Assembly (NCBI RefSeq): GCF_900044055.2
Contig: NZ_FCOX02000029.1
Coordinates: 1 to 64,000, forward strand
DNA: 64,000 bases
From: Caballeronia calidae
Lineage (GTDB): Bacteria > Pseudomonadota > Gammaproteobacteria > Burkholderiales > Burkholderiaceae
Direction of reading: 5' to 3'
The translations under genes and the position numbers were made by a program. This document shows positions 1 to 9,076 of the stretch, in pieces; position 1 is the stretch's first letter; the number at the start of each line of letters is the position of its first letter. Under the pieces are notes generated by a model. That model did not search any database. It was not told the DNA's origin and saw only the letters and a program-made list of their open reading frames with translations.

Positions 1-45
1 GAAGTACTTTGGATGGGGATAGCTGTTTCTTTGGTTACTTTCTTT

Positions 46-306
46 GCAGCAGCAAAGAAAGTGACTGCCGCCCCGCACAGGGGCAGAGCTAATAGACCGA
101 CACGAAACCAGGAAGTCCATAGAAGCCGAACGCAAAGTTAGCAGCAGCAAAGAAAGTGACTGCCGCCCCGCACAGGGGCAACGCCAATAGACCGACGCGA
201 AAACAGGATTTCACGCCCGCACCCGAAAACAAACCAGGCGACTACCGCCCCGCGCACGGGCAGTGCCAATAGACCGACACGAAACCAGGAAGTCCATAGA
301 AGCCCA
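46..306. repeat. Degenerate intergenic tandem repeat, about three units
   Basis: Three imperfect units start near 46, 141 and 239. The core reads GACTGCCGCCCCGCACAGGG and is followed by a shared AATAGACCGAC block. Units 1 and 3 also share the tail GAAACCAGGAAGTCCATAG. The first copies carry a GCAGCAGCAAAGAAAGTGAC head. Unit spacing is roughly 95 bp. The repeat runs to within 35 bp of the likely LysR start at 341, so an upstream GTG at 263 lies inside repeat DNA and is an unlikely start. No function can be assigned. Confidence 0.75.
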
Positions 307-340
307 GGCAAGCGACCCCAAACCGACCCTCAACCCCACC

Positions 341-1315
341 GTGAATTTCATCCGCTCCCTAACCCTGCGCCAGCTACAAATCTTCGTGATAGCGAGCCGC
401 TGTCCGAGCTTCGCCCGCGCAGCCGAGGAGCTGCACCTAACGCAACCTGCGGTATCGATGCAAATCCGTCAATTAGAAGAAGCAATAGGACTTCCACTAT
501 TCGAACGAGTAGCACGCCGTCTCGCGCTGACCGAAGCGGGCGAAAGGCTATCGCACCATGCAAGCCGCATCCTCGGCGAAATAAAGGATGCCGAAGACGC
601 GATGATGTCCCTCACGCAAGCCGACAGCGGCTCGATCGCGGTGAGCATCGTCAGCTCGGCGACGTACTTCGCGCCGAAGCTCCTCGCGCTGTACTCGCAG
701 CAGTACCCAAAAGTCGATGTGCATTTCTCCGTCGGGAACCGCGAAACGCTTCTGCGCCTGCTGCAAGACAACGCCACCGATCTGGCGATCATGGGCCGCC
801 CGCCCCCCGAACTGGGCACCACAGCCGAGCCACTCGCCTATCATCCGCATGTGATCATCGCGCCGCTCACGCATCCGTTACGTGATGCAAAAGACTTCGA
901 TCTGCAGGAACTCGCCAGCGACACATTCCTCCTGCGCGAGCCAGGATCAGGCACACGCGCCGTCGCCGAGCACGTATTCCGGCAGAACCTCTTCGTGCCC
1001 GCGCGCAGCGTCACGCTCGGCAGCAACGAAACCATCAAGCAGGCAGTGATGGCCGGCATGGGCGTGAGCCTCATCTCGCTGCACACGCTATCGCTCGAAC
1101 TGCGCACCGGCGAAATCGCCGTGCTCGACGTCAACGGCACGCCCGTCGAACGAACCTGGCAGCTCGTGCATTCGCGCTCGAAACAGCTCTCGCCGACCTG
1201 TCTCGCGTTTCGCCGCTTCCTGCTCGAAAACGCCGAGCCGTTTCTCGAACGCGAGTACGCGCAGTTCGGCCTGCGCAGACCCAGGCGTCTTGCCGAAACG
1301 GGCGGCGTCCGATGA
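341..1315 (+). CDS. LysR-family transcriptional regulator (CbbR-like)
   Basis: This 324-aa protein has an N-terminal winged helix-turn-helix (LTLRQLQIF, then SFARAAEELHLTQPAVS) and a type-2 periplasmic-binding effector domain, as in LysR-type activators. The HTH most resembles CbbR/CysB-like members, but the effector cannot be told from sequence. I chose GTG at 341 because an upstream in-frame GTG at 263 falls in repeat DNA and would add a tail unusual for the family. Its stop overlaps the start of the next gene (ATGA at 1312), so it probably heads the quinoprotein-relay operon and may regulate it. Confidence 0.85.
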   Translation: MNFIRSLTLRQLQIFVIASRCPSFARAAEELHLTQPAVSMQIRQLEEAIGLPLFERVARRLALTEAGERLSHHASRILGEIKDAEDAMMSLTQADSGSIAVSIVSSATYFAPKLLALYSQQYPKVDVHFSVGNRETLLRLLQDNATDLAIMGRPPPELGTTAEPLAYHPHVIIAPLTHPLRDAKDFDLQELASDTFLLREPGSGTRAVAEHVFRQNLFVPARSVTLGSNETIKQAVMAGMGVSLISLHTLSLELRTGEIAVLDVNGTPVERTWQLVHSRSKQLSPTCLAFRRFLLENAEPFLEREYAQFGLRRPRRLAETGGVR

Positions 1316-2244
1316 TCGTCGCGTCGGCGTGGCGTCATGTCGTCTTCGTCATACTGATTGCATGTGCAACGATCGCCCACGGTGAGACCGCGCTTTCGAT
1401 GACGCAAATCGCGCCCGGCAACTACGCGCATCGCGGCCATGACGATGTCGCGACGCCGGAAAACGGCGGCGATATCGCAAACGTGGGCTTCATCGTCGGC
1501 ACGCGTTGCGTCGCCGTGATCGACACGGGCGGCACGCTCGCCGAAGGCCGCGCGTTGCGCGCCGCGATACGCGCGGTGACATCGTTGCCGGTTTGCTATG
1601 TCATCAACACGCACATGCATCCGGATCACATCTTCGGCAATGCGGCTTTCAAGGAAGATGACCCGCAATTCGTCGGCAGCGCGACGCTCGCGCAAGCAGA
1701 AGCCGCGCGCGCCGACAACTATCTGCGCGCGCTGAATCGCGAGCTGGGCAATGCGGCGGCGGGCAGCGAAATCGTCGCGCCGACGAAGACGATCGACGGC
1801 ACCGGCACGCTCGATATCGGCGGACGAATGCTCACGCTGCGCACATGGAAAACCGCGCATACCAACAACGATTTGACGGTATACGATGAGAAGAGCGGCA
1901 CGTTGTGGACGGGCGATCTCTTGTTCGTGCGCTGCATGCCTGTCGTCGATGGGAGCGTCGTCGGATGGCTCGACGATATCGCGCGCATTCGCCAGATGAA
2001 TCCGCGTCACGTCGTGCCCGGACACGGCCCGCTCGATCCGCCGTGGCCGCAATCGCTCGACGCCGAAGCGCGTTATCTCGCCGATCTGGCGCGCGATGTG
2101 CGTGCGGCCATCAGGAAGGGCGAGACGATCCGGCAGGCCGTCGACAGCATCGGCCTCGACGAGAAGGACAAGTGGCTCCTCTTCGACATCTATCACCGTC
2201 GCAATGTGACGGCCGCCTACGCGGAGCTGGAGTGGGAGCAGTAG
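1312..2244 (+). CDS. SoxH-related zinc metallohydrolase of the quinoprotein relay system
   Basis: This 310-aa secreted metallo-beta-lactamase-fold protein starts with a signal peptide ending near AHG. The metal-binding set is complete: THMHPDH (HxHxDH), the later TAHTNNDL histidine, GDLLF and PGHGP. It resembles the SoxH-related 'quinoprotein relay system zinc metallohydrolase' families found beside PQQ-dependent alcohol dehydrogenases. The substrate is unknown. It overlaps the LysR stop and is followed after 20 bp by a SoxYZ-like carrier. No PQQ dehydrogenase is in the window; one may lie to the left. Confidence 0.8.
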   Translation: MIVASAWRHVVFVILIACATIAHGETALSMTQIAPGNYAHRGHDDVATPENGGDIANVGFIVGTRCVAVIDTGGTLAEGRALRAAIRAVTSLPVCYVINTHMHPDHIFGNAAFKEDDPQFVGSATLAQAEAARADNYLRALNRELGNAAAGSEIVAPTKTIDGTGTLDIGGRMLTLRTWKTAHTNNDLTVYDEKSGTLWTGDLLFVRCMPVVDGSVVGWLDDIARIRQMNPRHVVPGHGPLDPPWPQSLDAEARYLADLARDVRAAIRKGETIRQAVDSIGLDEKDKWLLFDIYHRRNVTAAYAELEWEQ

Positions 2245-2264
2245 CGCAGCATTGGAGGGACATC

Positions 2265-3131
2265 ATGAAGACAGCATGGTCCGGCGTTCGCGCGATGACG
2301 TTCGCGGCCCTCGCCGCGGCGGCGCTCGCGCCGTATGCCGCGCAGGCGGCGCAGCCCGACGACGATCCCGACAAGGTCGCGCGCTGGCTCGACTTCAAGG
2401 AAGGCGCGTTCAAGGGCCGCACGATCGACCCGCACGGCGACGCGGTCATCAAGCTCGATGCCCCCGCGCGCGCGGCCGATGCCGCTGTCGTGCCGATCGC
2501 GATCAACGCGCAATTCCCGCAGACGCCCGCGCATTACATCAAGAAGGTTCATCTCTTCATCGACGAGAATCCCGAGCCGTATGCGGGCTCGTTCGAGTTC
2601 ACGCCCGAGTCGGGACTGGCGACGATCGAAACGCGTGTGCGCGTGGAAGACTACACGTTCATGCGCGCGATCGCGGAGACCAACGACGGCAAGCTCTATA
2701 GCGCGGTGCGTTTCGTGAAGGCATCGGGCGGCTGCTCCGCGCCCGCCGACAAGGACGATGACGTCGCCGAGCGCGCCGCGGGACAGGTCAGGCTGCAGGC
2801 CGAAGGGCAGGCCGTTGCAGGCAAGCCCGAACTCGCACAGTTGATGGTGCGCCATCCGAACCGTACCGGCATGGCGATGAACCAGATCACGCGCAACTAC
2901 GCGACGGCGTACTTCATCCGCAAGGTCACGGTCACGTATGCGGACAAGCCGGTGATGACGGCGAACGTCAACTTCTCGATCAGCGAGAACCCGAATTTCC
3001 GCTTCTACTTCGTGCCGGGCGCAAGCGGTGAGCTGAAGGCGCATATCGAGGATACGAAGAACAAGCAGTGGGATGGCGCCGTGGCGGTAAGCGCGCGGCC
3101 GGGCTCACAAACGACATCGGCGATGAAATGA
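2265..3131 (+). CDS. Quinoprotein dehydrogenase-associated SoxYZ-like carrier protein
   Basis: This 288-aa exported protein has a signal peptide (ending AQAAQ) and a SoxY-like then SoxZ-like arrangement. SoxYZ carries sulfur intermediates in thiosulfate oxidation. The quinoprotein-associated fusion occurs with SoxH-like hydrolases and c-type cytochromes, and its true cargo is not known. The SoxY-type C-terminal GGCGG swinging arm is not evident; the only cysteine noted in the mature part is in GGCSAP near the middle. GGAGGG lies 5 bp before ATG 2265, which fixes the start. The stop overlaps the next start as ATGA. Confidence 0.75.
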   Translation: MKTAWSGVRAMTFAALAAAALAPYAAQAAQPDDDPDKVARWLDFKEGAFKGRTIDPHGDAVIKLDAPARAADAAVVPIAINAQFPQTPAHYIKKVHLFIDENPEPYAGSFEFTPESGLATIETRVRVEDYTFMRAIAETNDGKLYSAVRFVKASGGCSAPADKDDDVAERAAGQVRLQAEGQAVAGKPELAQLMVRHPNRTGMAMNQITRNYATAYFIRKVTVTYADKPVMTANVNFSISENPNFRFYFVPGASGELKAHIEDTKNKQWDGAVAVSARPGSQTTSAMK

Positions 3132-4060
3132 CGGCGCGCTGCTTGCGGGCGCTGTTTTGCATGCTGCTCTTCGCGTCAGGCACGCTCGCGCACGCGGCGA
3201 TGAGCGGCATGCCCGCGCCCGTCGCCATTGCGCCGGGCGTGTATGCGTTCATCGGCGATAACGATGCCGTCGCGCCGAAGAATCACGGCATGGTTGCGAA
3301 CAACGGCTTTATCGTCGGGACGGATGGCGTGACGGTGATCGATAGCGGGCCGTCGTATCGCTATGGCCGCGCGATGATCGAAGCGATCCGCAAGGTCACG
3401 CCGCTGCCGGTGAAGCTCGTGATCATCACGCATCAGGCGCCCGAGTTCGTGTTCGGCGCGGCCGCGTTTCGTGACGACGACGTGCCGATTCTCGCGCATG
3501 CACGCGCCGCGCAACTGATTCGCGAGCGCTGCTCGATCTGCCTCGCGAATCTGCGCAAGACGCTCGGCGAAGACGAGATGGCCGGCTCGCGCGTGACCGT
3601 GCCCGATAAAACCGTGAACGGCACGACGGAAATAGAAAGCGGCGGACGCAAGCTGCAACTGCTGCACTTCGGGCCCGCGAGCACGCCGGGCGATCTCGCC
3701 GTGCTCGACACGCAAACCGGCGTGCTCTTCGCGGGCGGGCTCGTCTCGAACGGACGCATCCCCGAACTGCGCAACGAGCAGATTCCCGGCTGGCTCGCCG
3801 CGCTGGAAAGCCTGCGCGCGCTCGACCTCAAGATGGTCGTCCCCGGCTTCGGTGCGCCCTTGCGCGGCGACGGCATCATGCAGACGGGCGTGTATCTGCG
3901 CGAACTCGATGCATCGGTGAAGCGCGCGTACAAGAGCGGCATCGGCCTCACCGAAGCGATGCATACCGTCCAGGTGCCCGCATTCAGGAACGACAAGCTC
4001 TATGCGATCGCGCAGCCGCAGAACGTGCAGCGCGTCTATCTCCAACTCGAAAAGCAATGA
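3128..4060 (+). CDS. Second SoxH-related MBL-fold protein, metal ligands lost
   Basis: This 310-aa exported protein is a paralogue-like partner of the hydrolase at 1312: same length, same order of conserved blocks, signal peptide ending AHA. The metal-binding motifs are replaced. HxHxDH becomes THQAPEF, the GDL aspartate block becomes AGGLV, and PGHG becomes PGFG. It therefore looks like a non-catalytic metallo-beta-lactamase-fold protein, perhaps a binding or scaffold partner. The start at 3128 overlaps the carrier stop. Family assignment to the quinoprotein relay hydrolases is reasonable; a hydrolytic role is doubtful. Confidence 0.75.
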   Translation: MTARCLRALFCMLLFASGTLAHAAMSGMPAPVAIAPGVYAFIGDNDAVAPKNHGMVANNGFIVGTDGVTVIDSGPSYRYGRAMIEAIRKVTPLPVKLVIITHQAPEFVFGAAAFRDDDVPILAHARAAQLIRERCSICLANLRKTLGEDEMAGSRVTVPDKTVNGTTEIESGGRKLQLLHFGPASTPGDLAVLDTQTGVLFAGGLVSNGRIPELRNEQIPGWLAALESLRALDLKMVVPGFGAPLRGDGIMQTGVYLRELDASVKRAYKSGIGLTEAMHTVQVPAFRNDKLYAIAQPQNVQRVYLQLEKQ

Positions 4061-4105
4061 CACGTTTTTCCCTCTGAAGCCGTACAACCACCAGGAGACT
4101 CGACG

Positions 4106-4414
4106 ATGGCCCAGCTCGTAGCGCTATACAAGCATCCGACCGACACGAACGCATTCGACGATTACTACGCTTCGACCCACGTGCCGCTTGCGAAGACGCT
4201 GCCGGGTCTGCGCCGTTATGAGATCAGCACGGGACCGGTCGTGGCGGCGTCCGGGGATTCGCCGTATCACCTCGTCGCGTTGCTGCAATTCGATTCGCTC
4301 GACGCGATCCAGACTGCGCTCGGCTCGCCCGAAGGCCAGAAAACCGCCGCGGATCTCGCCAACTTCGCGCAGGCCGGCGTCGAGCTGCTGATGTTCGATC
4401 GCGAAGACGCCTAA
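4106..4414 (+). CDS. EthD-family small ferredoxin-like (dimeric alpha/beta barrel) protein
   Basis: This 102-aa protein has the EthD hallmark pattern: ALYKHPTD, FDDYYASTHVPLAKTLPGL, then YEIS and a short hydrophobic beta strand before the C-terminus. EthD-fold proteins accompany oxidative degradation pathways, often as accessory factors or small dehydratases. The exact reaction here is unknown. It lies 45 bp after the quinoprotein-relay genes with AGGAG upstream, so it is probably in that operon. Its last four bases overlap the convergent membrane-protein gene. Confidence 0.8.
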   Translation: MAQLVALYKHPTDTNAFDDYYASTHVPLAKTLPGLRRYEISTGPVVAASGDSPYHLVALLQFDSLDAIQTALGSPEGQKTAADLANFAQAGVELLMFDREDA

Positions 4415-5154
4415 TCGATCCGTCCGGAGGAAGAATCGCCGGATTCGACCTCCGGATCGGCCACGCTCAGATCGTCGCGCCGGTGATTGATGACGAGAAA
4501 CACGCTCATCAACACGATGAACGCGATGACGAGCATCGCGGCATTGATGAACACGCGCTCATAGCCGAGCTTCGTGACGTTGATGAACGGATAAGGATAG
4601 AAGTCGGAGAGCTGCCCGCGCCATAGCGTGATGCACAGATACGTCAGCGGATACACGAGCCAGAGCGCACAGCGCCGCAATGACAGATGAAAGCGCGGCA
4701 CGAACAGAAACCAGTACAAGGCCGCGAGCGCGGGCACGACGGTATGCAGCGATTCGTTGACGAGCGCGCGATAGCCCGAGGGCGTCCATAGATAGCGCAG
4801 CAACGCGTTATACGCGATCCCGACGAAGACGATATACACGACGATCGCCGTCACCACGGTCGGCCTGCGAAAGAAGCGCGCGATCGGCGTTTGCGCGCGT
4901 GTCGCGACGCACGTGAAGCAGAGCGCCGTGAGCAGCACGGTCAGATTCGTCAGATAGCTGCTCATGCGGGCAAGGCCGTCGATGACCGTGAAGCCGCGAT
5001 CGACGAGACGCGCGATGGTGATATCGGTCTGCGCGGCGAACGCGAGCCACGCGATCATCGCGATGGCCGCCGCCACCGCGATCGACGCGGTGCTCGGCGT
5101 ATGCAGCGGCAATTCGGGTTCTTGCCGGGAAGGGTTCGGAGATTGCATCGACAT
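4411..5154 (-). CDS. Pr6Pr-family integral membrane protein
   Basis: This 247-aa protein has about six hydrophobic segments: residues about 25-45, 65-85, 100-120, 135-150, 160-180 and 210-235. The layout WTPSGYRALVNESLHTVVPALAALYW, then YPFINV, resembles the Pr6Pr family of bacterial membrane proteins related to FAR-17a/AIG1. The function is unknown. It is convergent with and overlaps the EthD gene by 4 bp. The permease gene upstream on the same strand ends at 5237, with a hairpin between the two, so it probably has its own promoter. Confidence 0.7.
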   Translation of the reverse strand: MSMQSPNPSRQEPELPLHTPSTASIAVAAAIAMIAWLAFAAQTDITIARLVDRGFTVIDGLARMSSYLTNLTVLLTALCFTCVATRAQTPIARFFRRPTVVTAIVVYIVFVGIAYNALLRYLWTPSGYRALVNESLHTVVPALAALYWFLFVPRFHLSLRRCALWLVYPLTYLCITLWRGQLSDFYPYPFINVTKLGYERVFINAAMLVIAFIVLMSVFLVINHRRDDLSVADPEVESGDSSSGRID

Positions 5155-5193
5155 GAAGCCATTTTACGTGCATGGCCACCATGATCGATGCAA

Positions 5194-5223
5194 CGAAAGC
5201 GCCCGGAAAAATGGGCGCTTTCG
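5194..5223 (-). terminator. Terminator-like hairpin after the MFS gene
   Basis: A perfect 11-bp stem (CGAAAGCGCCC with GGGCGCTTTCG) closes an 8-nt loop 13 bp past the MFS stop. There is no long U tract, so efficiency is uncertain. Confidence 0.6.
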
Positions 5224-5236
5224 TGCTGAAGCTGCA

Positions 5237-6541
5237 TTACCGGTCGGCGAGCTTGCCCGAAATCGCGCGCACCGCGAACGCGCCGACGACCATGAACGCC
5301 GCGACCGCATAGAGGCCGATGCTGTTGTTATGCGTCGTCACGTTGAGCCAGCCGACCATGTAGGGCGACACGAAGCCCGCGAGATTGCCGACGCAATTGA
5401 TGCCCGCGATGCCCGCCGCCGCGGACGTGCCCGCGAGAAACGCGGCGGGAATGCCCCAGAACAAGGACAGCGCCGACAGAATGCCCGCCGCCGCGACGCT
5501 CAACGCGATCACCGCGAGCACCGGCTGATGCCCCACGTACCCGCTGGCCGCGAAGCCGATTGCGCCGATCACGAGCGCCACCGAGAAGTGCATGCGTCGC
5601 GAGCGGAACCTGTCGGCGCTGATGCCCGTGAGGATGATCGCGGGAATCGCGACCACATACGGCACCGCCGAGAGCCAGCCGATCACTTCGACATTGGTGA
5701 GCCCGCTGTCCTTGATGATCGACGGCAGCCAGAAGCTGATGCCATAAAGCCCGATGATCTGGCAGAAATACACGCCGCACAGCTTCCAGATGTTGACGTC
5801 GGAGAGGAACGCGCGCGCGTTGTGATGCGCGGTCTTGTCGGCTTCCTCGCGCTCGACCGCATGCGTGACGAGGCGCTTTTCGTCATCGGTGAGCCACTTC
5901 GCCTGACTCGGCTTGTCGACCATGAGCCAGAGCACCATGATGCCGACGACGAGCGCCGGAATCGCTTCGATCAGGAACAGCCATTGCCACGCGGCCATGA
6001 CGCCCGAATGCGTGAACGCCGAGAGAATCCAGCCCGACAGCGGCCCGCCGACGATACCCGCGAGCGGAATCGCGATGTAATACACGCCGTAGGCGAAGCC
6101 GCGCTTCTTCGCGGGGAACCAGTACGTGAGATAGAGCATGATGCCCGGCGAGAAGCCCGCTTCGGCGACGCCCAGCAGAAAGCGCACGAGATAGAACTGA
6201 AACGGCGTCTTCACGAAGAGCGTGAGCGCCGAGATGATCGCCCACGTGATCATGATGCGCGCGATCCAGCGACGTGCGCCCACGCGATGCAGGATGAGAT
6301 TGCTCGGCACCTCGAAGATGAAATAGCCGATGAAGAAGATGCCCGCGCCCAGTCCATAGACCGCATCGGAAAAGCCGAGATCGGACAGCATTTGCAGCTT
6401 CGCAAAGCCGACATTCACGCGGTCCAGATAATTGCAGAGATAGCACAGCACGATGAACGGCATGATGCGCCACGTGATCTTGCGGTACACGTCCGACGTG
6501 CCCGACTGTGCGACGCCTAGCGTTTCGCTGATTTGGCTCAT
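5237..6541 (-). CDS. MFS transporter, anion:cation symporter (ACS) type
   Basis: This 434-aa protein has twelve predicted transmembrane segments. It carries the ACS signature near the N-terminus (CYLCNYLDRVNVGFAK, then GLGAGIFFIGYFIFEVPSN), as in hexuronate, tartrate, galactonate and phthalate permeases. It likely imports an organic acid anion. GGAGGAGAC lies just before ATG 6541, which makes this start better than the longer frame to 6622. The SAF-domain oxidoreductase gene lies 96 bp upstream on the same strand, with a divergent LysR beyond it, so the three look like one catabolic unit. Confidence 0.85.
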   Translation of the reverse strand: MSQISETLGVAQSGTSDVYRKITWRIMPFIVLCYLCNYLDRVNVGFAKLQMLSDLGFSDAVYGLGAGIFFIGYFIFEVPSNLILHRVGARRWIARIMITWAIISALTLFVKTPFQFYLVRFLLGVAEAGFSPGIMLYLTYWFPAKKRGFAYGVYYIAIPLAGIVGGPLSGWILSAFTHSGVMAAWQWLFLIEAIPALVVGIMVLWLMVDKPSQAKWLTDDEKRLVTHAVEREEADKTAHHNARAFLSDVNIWKLCGVYFCQIIGLYGISFWLPSIIKDSGLTNVEVIGWLSAVPYVVAIPAIILTGISADRFRSRRMHFSVALVIGAIGFAASGYVGHQPVLAVIALSVAAAGILSALSLFWGIPAAFLAGTSAAAGIAGINCVGNLAGFVSPYMVGWLNVTTHNNSIGLYAVAAFMVVGAFAVRAISGKLADR

Positions 6542-6637
6542 GTCTCCTCCGTCGCCCTTTGCCGGGCGTTGAGAGTGCGAAGCGCCCGGGCCATCGAATG
6601 AGCCGGGCGCGAAAGGGATCAATTCGCGTTCATTGCG

Positions 6638-8017
6638 TTAGCTGGCGAGCTTTTGCGCCGGCACCTCCAGCTTCAGTTCGGCGCGGAAGAGATCTTCCAT
6701 TTCGCGCCGCACGCGCACCGATTCCTTGCTCGCATCGAACGCGACATCGCTCCAGCGCACGGGTTGCCCCGCCGCGACCGGACGTTGCAGCACGACGTTA
6801 TGCGCGAGGCCGATCGGCAATGCGCCGTGAATCAGCGAATCGGCGGCGGGCATCAGCTTGCCGTAGACGGTGTGGCCGCCTTCGCCGTCGAGACGCTCGC
6901 CCGCGCGCAGATCGCGCTTCGCGGTGGCGGCGACATCGCCATGAAAGCCCGAGGTCGCGCCGGTCGCTTCGCCGCGCACGGCGATGCTCGCAATCGAGTG
7001 CCCGAGTTCGAGGCCGATCAGGTGATACGGCTTGTACATCGCGGCGAAGCGGCCCGTGCTGTCGGTCTTGAGGCCGTATTGCGCGAAGCAGTCGCGCACG
7101 TAATCGGTCGGCGCTTCGAAGACCGCGTACACGCCCCAGCGCAGATCGCGGAACACGGGACGGCCGTCGCGCTCCAGCGACGACACCACTTCCACGCTGC
7201 CGCGATGCGGAAGAATGCCGCCTTCCGATGCGGGCCGCAGCAAGGTCGGCAGATCGTCGACGCCGCATGCGGGGAACGCGAGGCCATCGGCGGGCGGGCG
7301 CAGATCGCAGGCATTCGAAACCGCCGCCATTTCGAGCGCGGATTTCGTGCCGTCGAGGAACGAGTTGAACATCTGCGCGTTGAAGTCGCCGGAGCCGACC
7401 TGCTCTTCGGTGAAGCCGTAATGGCCCCAGACGGTATCGGGCGTCGATTGATGATAGATCGGCAGATACTTCGTGCCCTTGCCCGCGCAGATCACATCGA
7501 AGCCGATGGTGCGCGCCCAGTCGACGATCTCCGCAATGAGCGCAGGCTGATCGCCCGACGCCATCGAATAGATGATGCCGGCTTCCTCGGCGCGCCGCGC
7601 GAGCAGCGGGCCGGCGAGCACGTCCGCTTCGACGTTGACCATCACGATGTGCTTGCGATGCTTGCAGCACAGGAGCGCGTGATGAATGCCCGCGGCGGGG
7701 CTGCCTGTCGCGTCGATGACGATATCGACGTGATCGCTCGCGATCATCGCGTCGGCGTCGTCGGTGATGAAGGTCGAGCCGCTGGTTCTCGCTTCGGTCC
7801 ACGAGCGCGCCGAATAGCGGGCTTCTTCCCAACCCACGCGCTGCAATGCTGCGCGCGCGCGATCCGGCGACAAATCCGCGACGCCGACAAGATGAATGCC
7901 CGGCGTGCGCGGCGCCTGCGACAGATACATGGAGCCGAACTTCCCCGCGCCGATCAGACCGACCTTGACCGGTTTGCCTTCCTGCGCACGGGCCTTGAGT
8001 TTCGCGATGAGCGACAT
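6638..8017 (-). CDS. NAD(P)-dependent oxidoreductase with SAF domain
   Basis: This 459-aa protein opens with a Rossmann fold (VGLIGAGKFGSMY near residue 20) resembling the homoserine-dehydrogenase/Gfo-Idh class. It ends with an SAF domain (RAGERLDGEGGHTVYG). Proteins of this architecture are often annotated as homoserine dehydrogenase-like or FlgA-like, and several belong to sugar-acid or polyol catabolism. The exact substrate is not evident. ATG 8017 has AGGAGA eight bases upstream; the longer frame to 8707 runs through the divergent regulator and is not credible. It is co-oriented with the downstream MFS permease. Confidence 0.75.
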   Translation of the reverse strand: MSLIAKLKARAQEGKPVKVGLIGAGKFGSMYLSQAPRTPGIHLVGVADLSPDRARAALQRVGWEEARYSARSWTEARTSGSTFITDDADAMIASDHVDIVIDATGSPAAGIHHALLCCKHRKHIVMVNVEADVLAGPLLARRAEEAGIIYSMASGDQPALIAEIVDWARTIGFDVICAGKGTKYLPIYHQSTPDTVWGHYGFTEEQVGSGDFNAQMFNSFLDGTKSALEMAAVSNACDLRPPADGLAFPACGVDDLPTLLRPASEGGILPHRGSVEVVSSLERDGRPVFRDLRWGVYAVFEAPTDYVRDCFAQYGLKTDSTGRFAAMYKPYHLIGLELGHSIASIAVRGEATGATSGFHGDVAATAKRDLRAGERLDGEGGHTVYGKLMPAADSLIHGALPIGLAHNVVLQRPVAAGQPVRWSDVAFDASKESVRVRREMEDLFRAELKLEVPAQKLAS

Positions 8018-8140
8018 GCTGTGTGTCTCCTGATTATTTCGCGGCTGCGTGCTCTGCGTCTGCAGAGTCGAGAAAAAGATAACAGGCCGTTTCTTGCAAT
8101 AGAATGGGCAAATCGACAATCGCCCTGTGCACAAATCCCC
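8018..8140. promoter_or_regulatory. Divergent promoter region, oxidoreductase/LysR
   Basis: These 123 bp separate two divergently transcribed starts. A partial dyad with a central CTGCAG and a T-N11-A-like spacing lies near 8060. An extended -10-like TGCAATAGAAT lies about 8093-8104, toward the LysR gene. The layout is typical for LysR autoregulation and target control; the exact sites are inferred. Confidence 0.4.
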
Positions 8141-9034
8141 ATGCGCGGCTTCGACTGGGACGACATCCAGGCTTTCCTCGCCATCTCTCGCGCGGGCCGG
8201 CTCACGGTCGCGGCGCAGCAGATGGGCGTCGATCATTCGACCTTGAGCCGGCGCGTCGCCGCGCTGGAAACTGCCCTGGGCGTGAGGCTTTTCGATCGCA
8301 GTTCGCTGGGCTTCGTGCTCACGCCCGAGGGCGAGCGCGTGCTGAGCGACGCGGAAGCCATGGAGAGCCTCGCGATGCGTATGCGGCATCGGCTCGAAGA
8401 TGCGTCCATTGGTCTGACGGGTAGTGTGCGCATCGGCACGCCGGAGGGCTTCGGCACGTACTTTCTGGCGCCGCGCATCGCGCAGATATCGGCGGTGCAT
8501 CCGCAACTCGAAATCGAGCTGATCGCGAATCCGCGCATGTTCAGTCTGTCGAAGCGCGAAGCCGATCTCGCGGTGAGCATGACGCGGCCTGCGCAAGGGC
8601 GCGTCTACGCGCACAAGCTCACGGATTACGCATTGGGGGTTTATGCATCGCGCGATTATGTGGAGCGGCATTGCAGGATCGCATCGCGGCGCGATCTGCT
8701 GAAGCATCCGTGGGTCGGTTATGTCGAGGATCAGATGTGGTCGGCGGAGCTGAACTATCTGCCGCAGATTTCGAACGCGCTCGTGCCGACGATTCGTATT
8801 TCCAATGTGATCAGTCAGGCGGCGGCGGTGTCGGGCGGCGTGGGGCTCGGCGTGCTGCCGTGTTTCATCGCGCGTACCGATTCGAATCTCGTGCGTCTGT
8901 TCCCCGATGAGATTGCGTTGTCGCGGTCTTACTGGCTCGTGACGCTGGCCGAGACGAGGGATGTCGCGCGCGTCAGGTGGCTCGCGGATTTCATTCGCAA
9001 TGAGTGTGCGGGGACGTGGTTTCTGGAGGGATAG
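8141..9034 (+). CDS. LysR-family transcriptional regulator
   Basis: This 297-aa regulator begins MRGFDWDDIQAFLAI, with HTH residues LTVAAQQMGVDHSTLSRRVAALE and a substrate-binding domain of standard length. The DHSTLSRR recognition helix belongs to the large GcvA/PerR-like LysR group. It is divergent from the oxidoreductase-permease pair and most likely controls it in response to the substrate. ATG 8141 is chosen because the longer upstream frame crosses the divergent promoter and the oxidoreductase gene. A 14-bp hairpin follows immediately. Confidence 0.85.
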   Translation: MRGFDWDDIQAFLAISRAGRLTVAAQQMGVDHSTLSRRVAALETALGVRLFDRSSLGFVLTPEGERVLSDAEAMESLAMRMRHRLEDASIGLTGSVRIGTPEGFGTYFLAPRIAQISAVHPQLEIELIANPRMFSLSKREADLAVSMTRPAQGRVYAHKLTDYALGVYASRDYVERHCRIASRRDLLKHPWVGYVEDQMWSAELNYLPQISNALVPTIRISNVISQAAAVSGGVGLGVLPCFIARTDSNLVRLFPDEIALSRSYWLVTLAETRDVARVRWLADFIRNECAGTWFLEG

Positions 9035-9071
9035 CGCACGCCGGTCGATGCGCGGTTCGACCGGCGTGCGC
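9034..9071. terminator. Bidirectional terminator-like hairpin
   Basis: A perfect 14-bp stem (GCGCACGCCGGTCG and its complement) with a 10-nt loop sits between two convergent genes. No strong U run follows on either strand. Confidence 0.6.
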
Positions 9072-9076
9072 GACGT

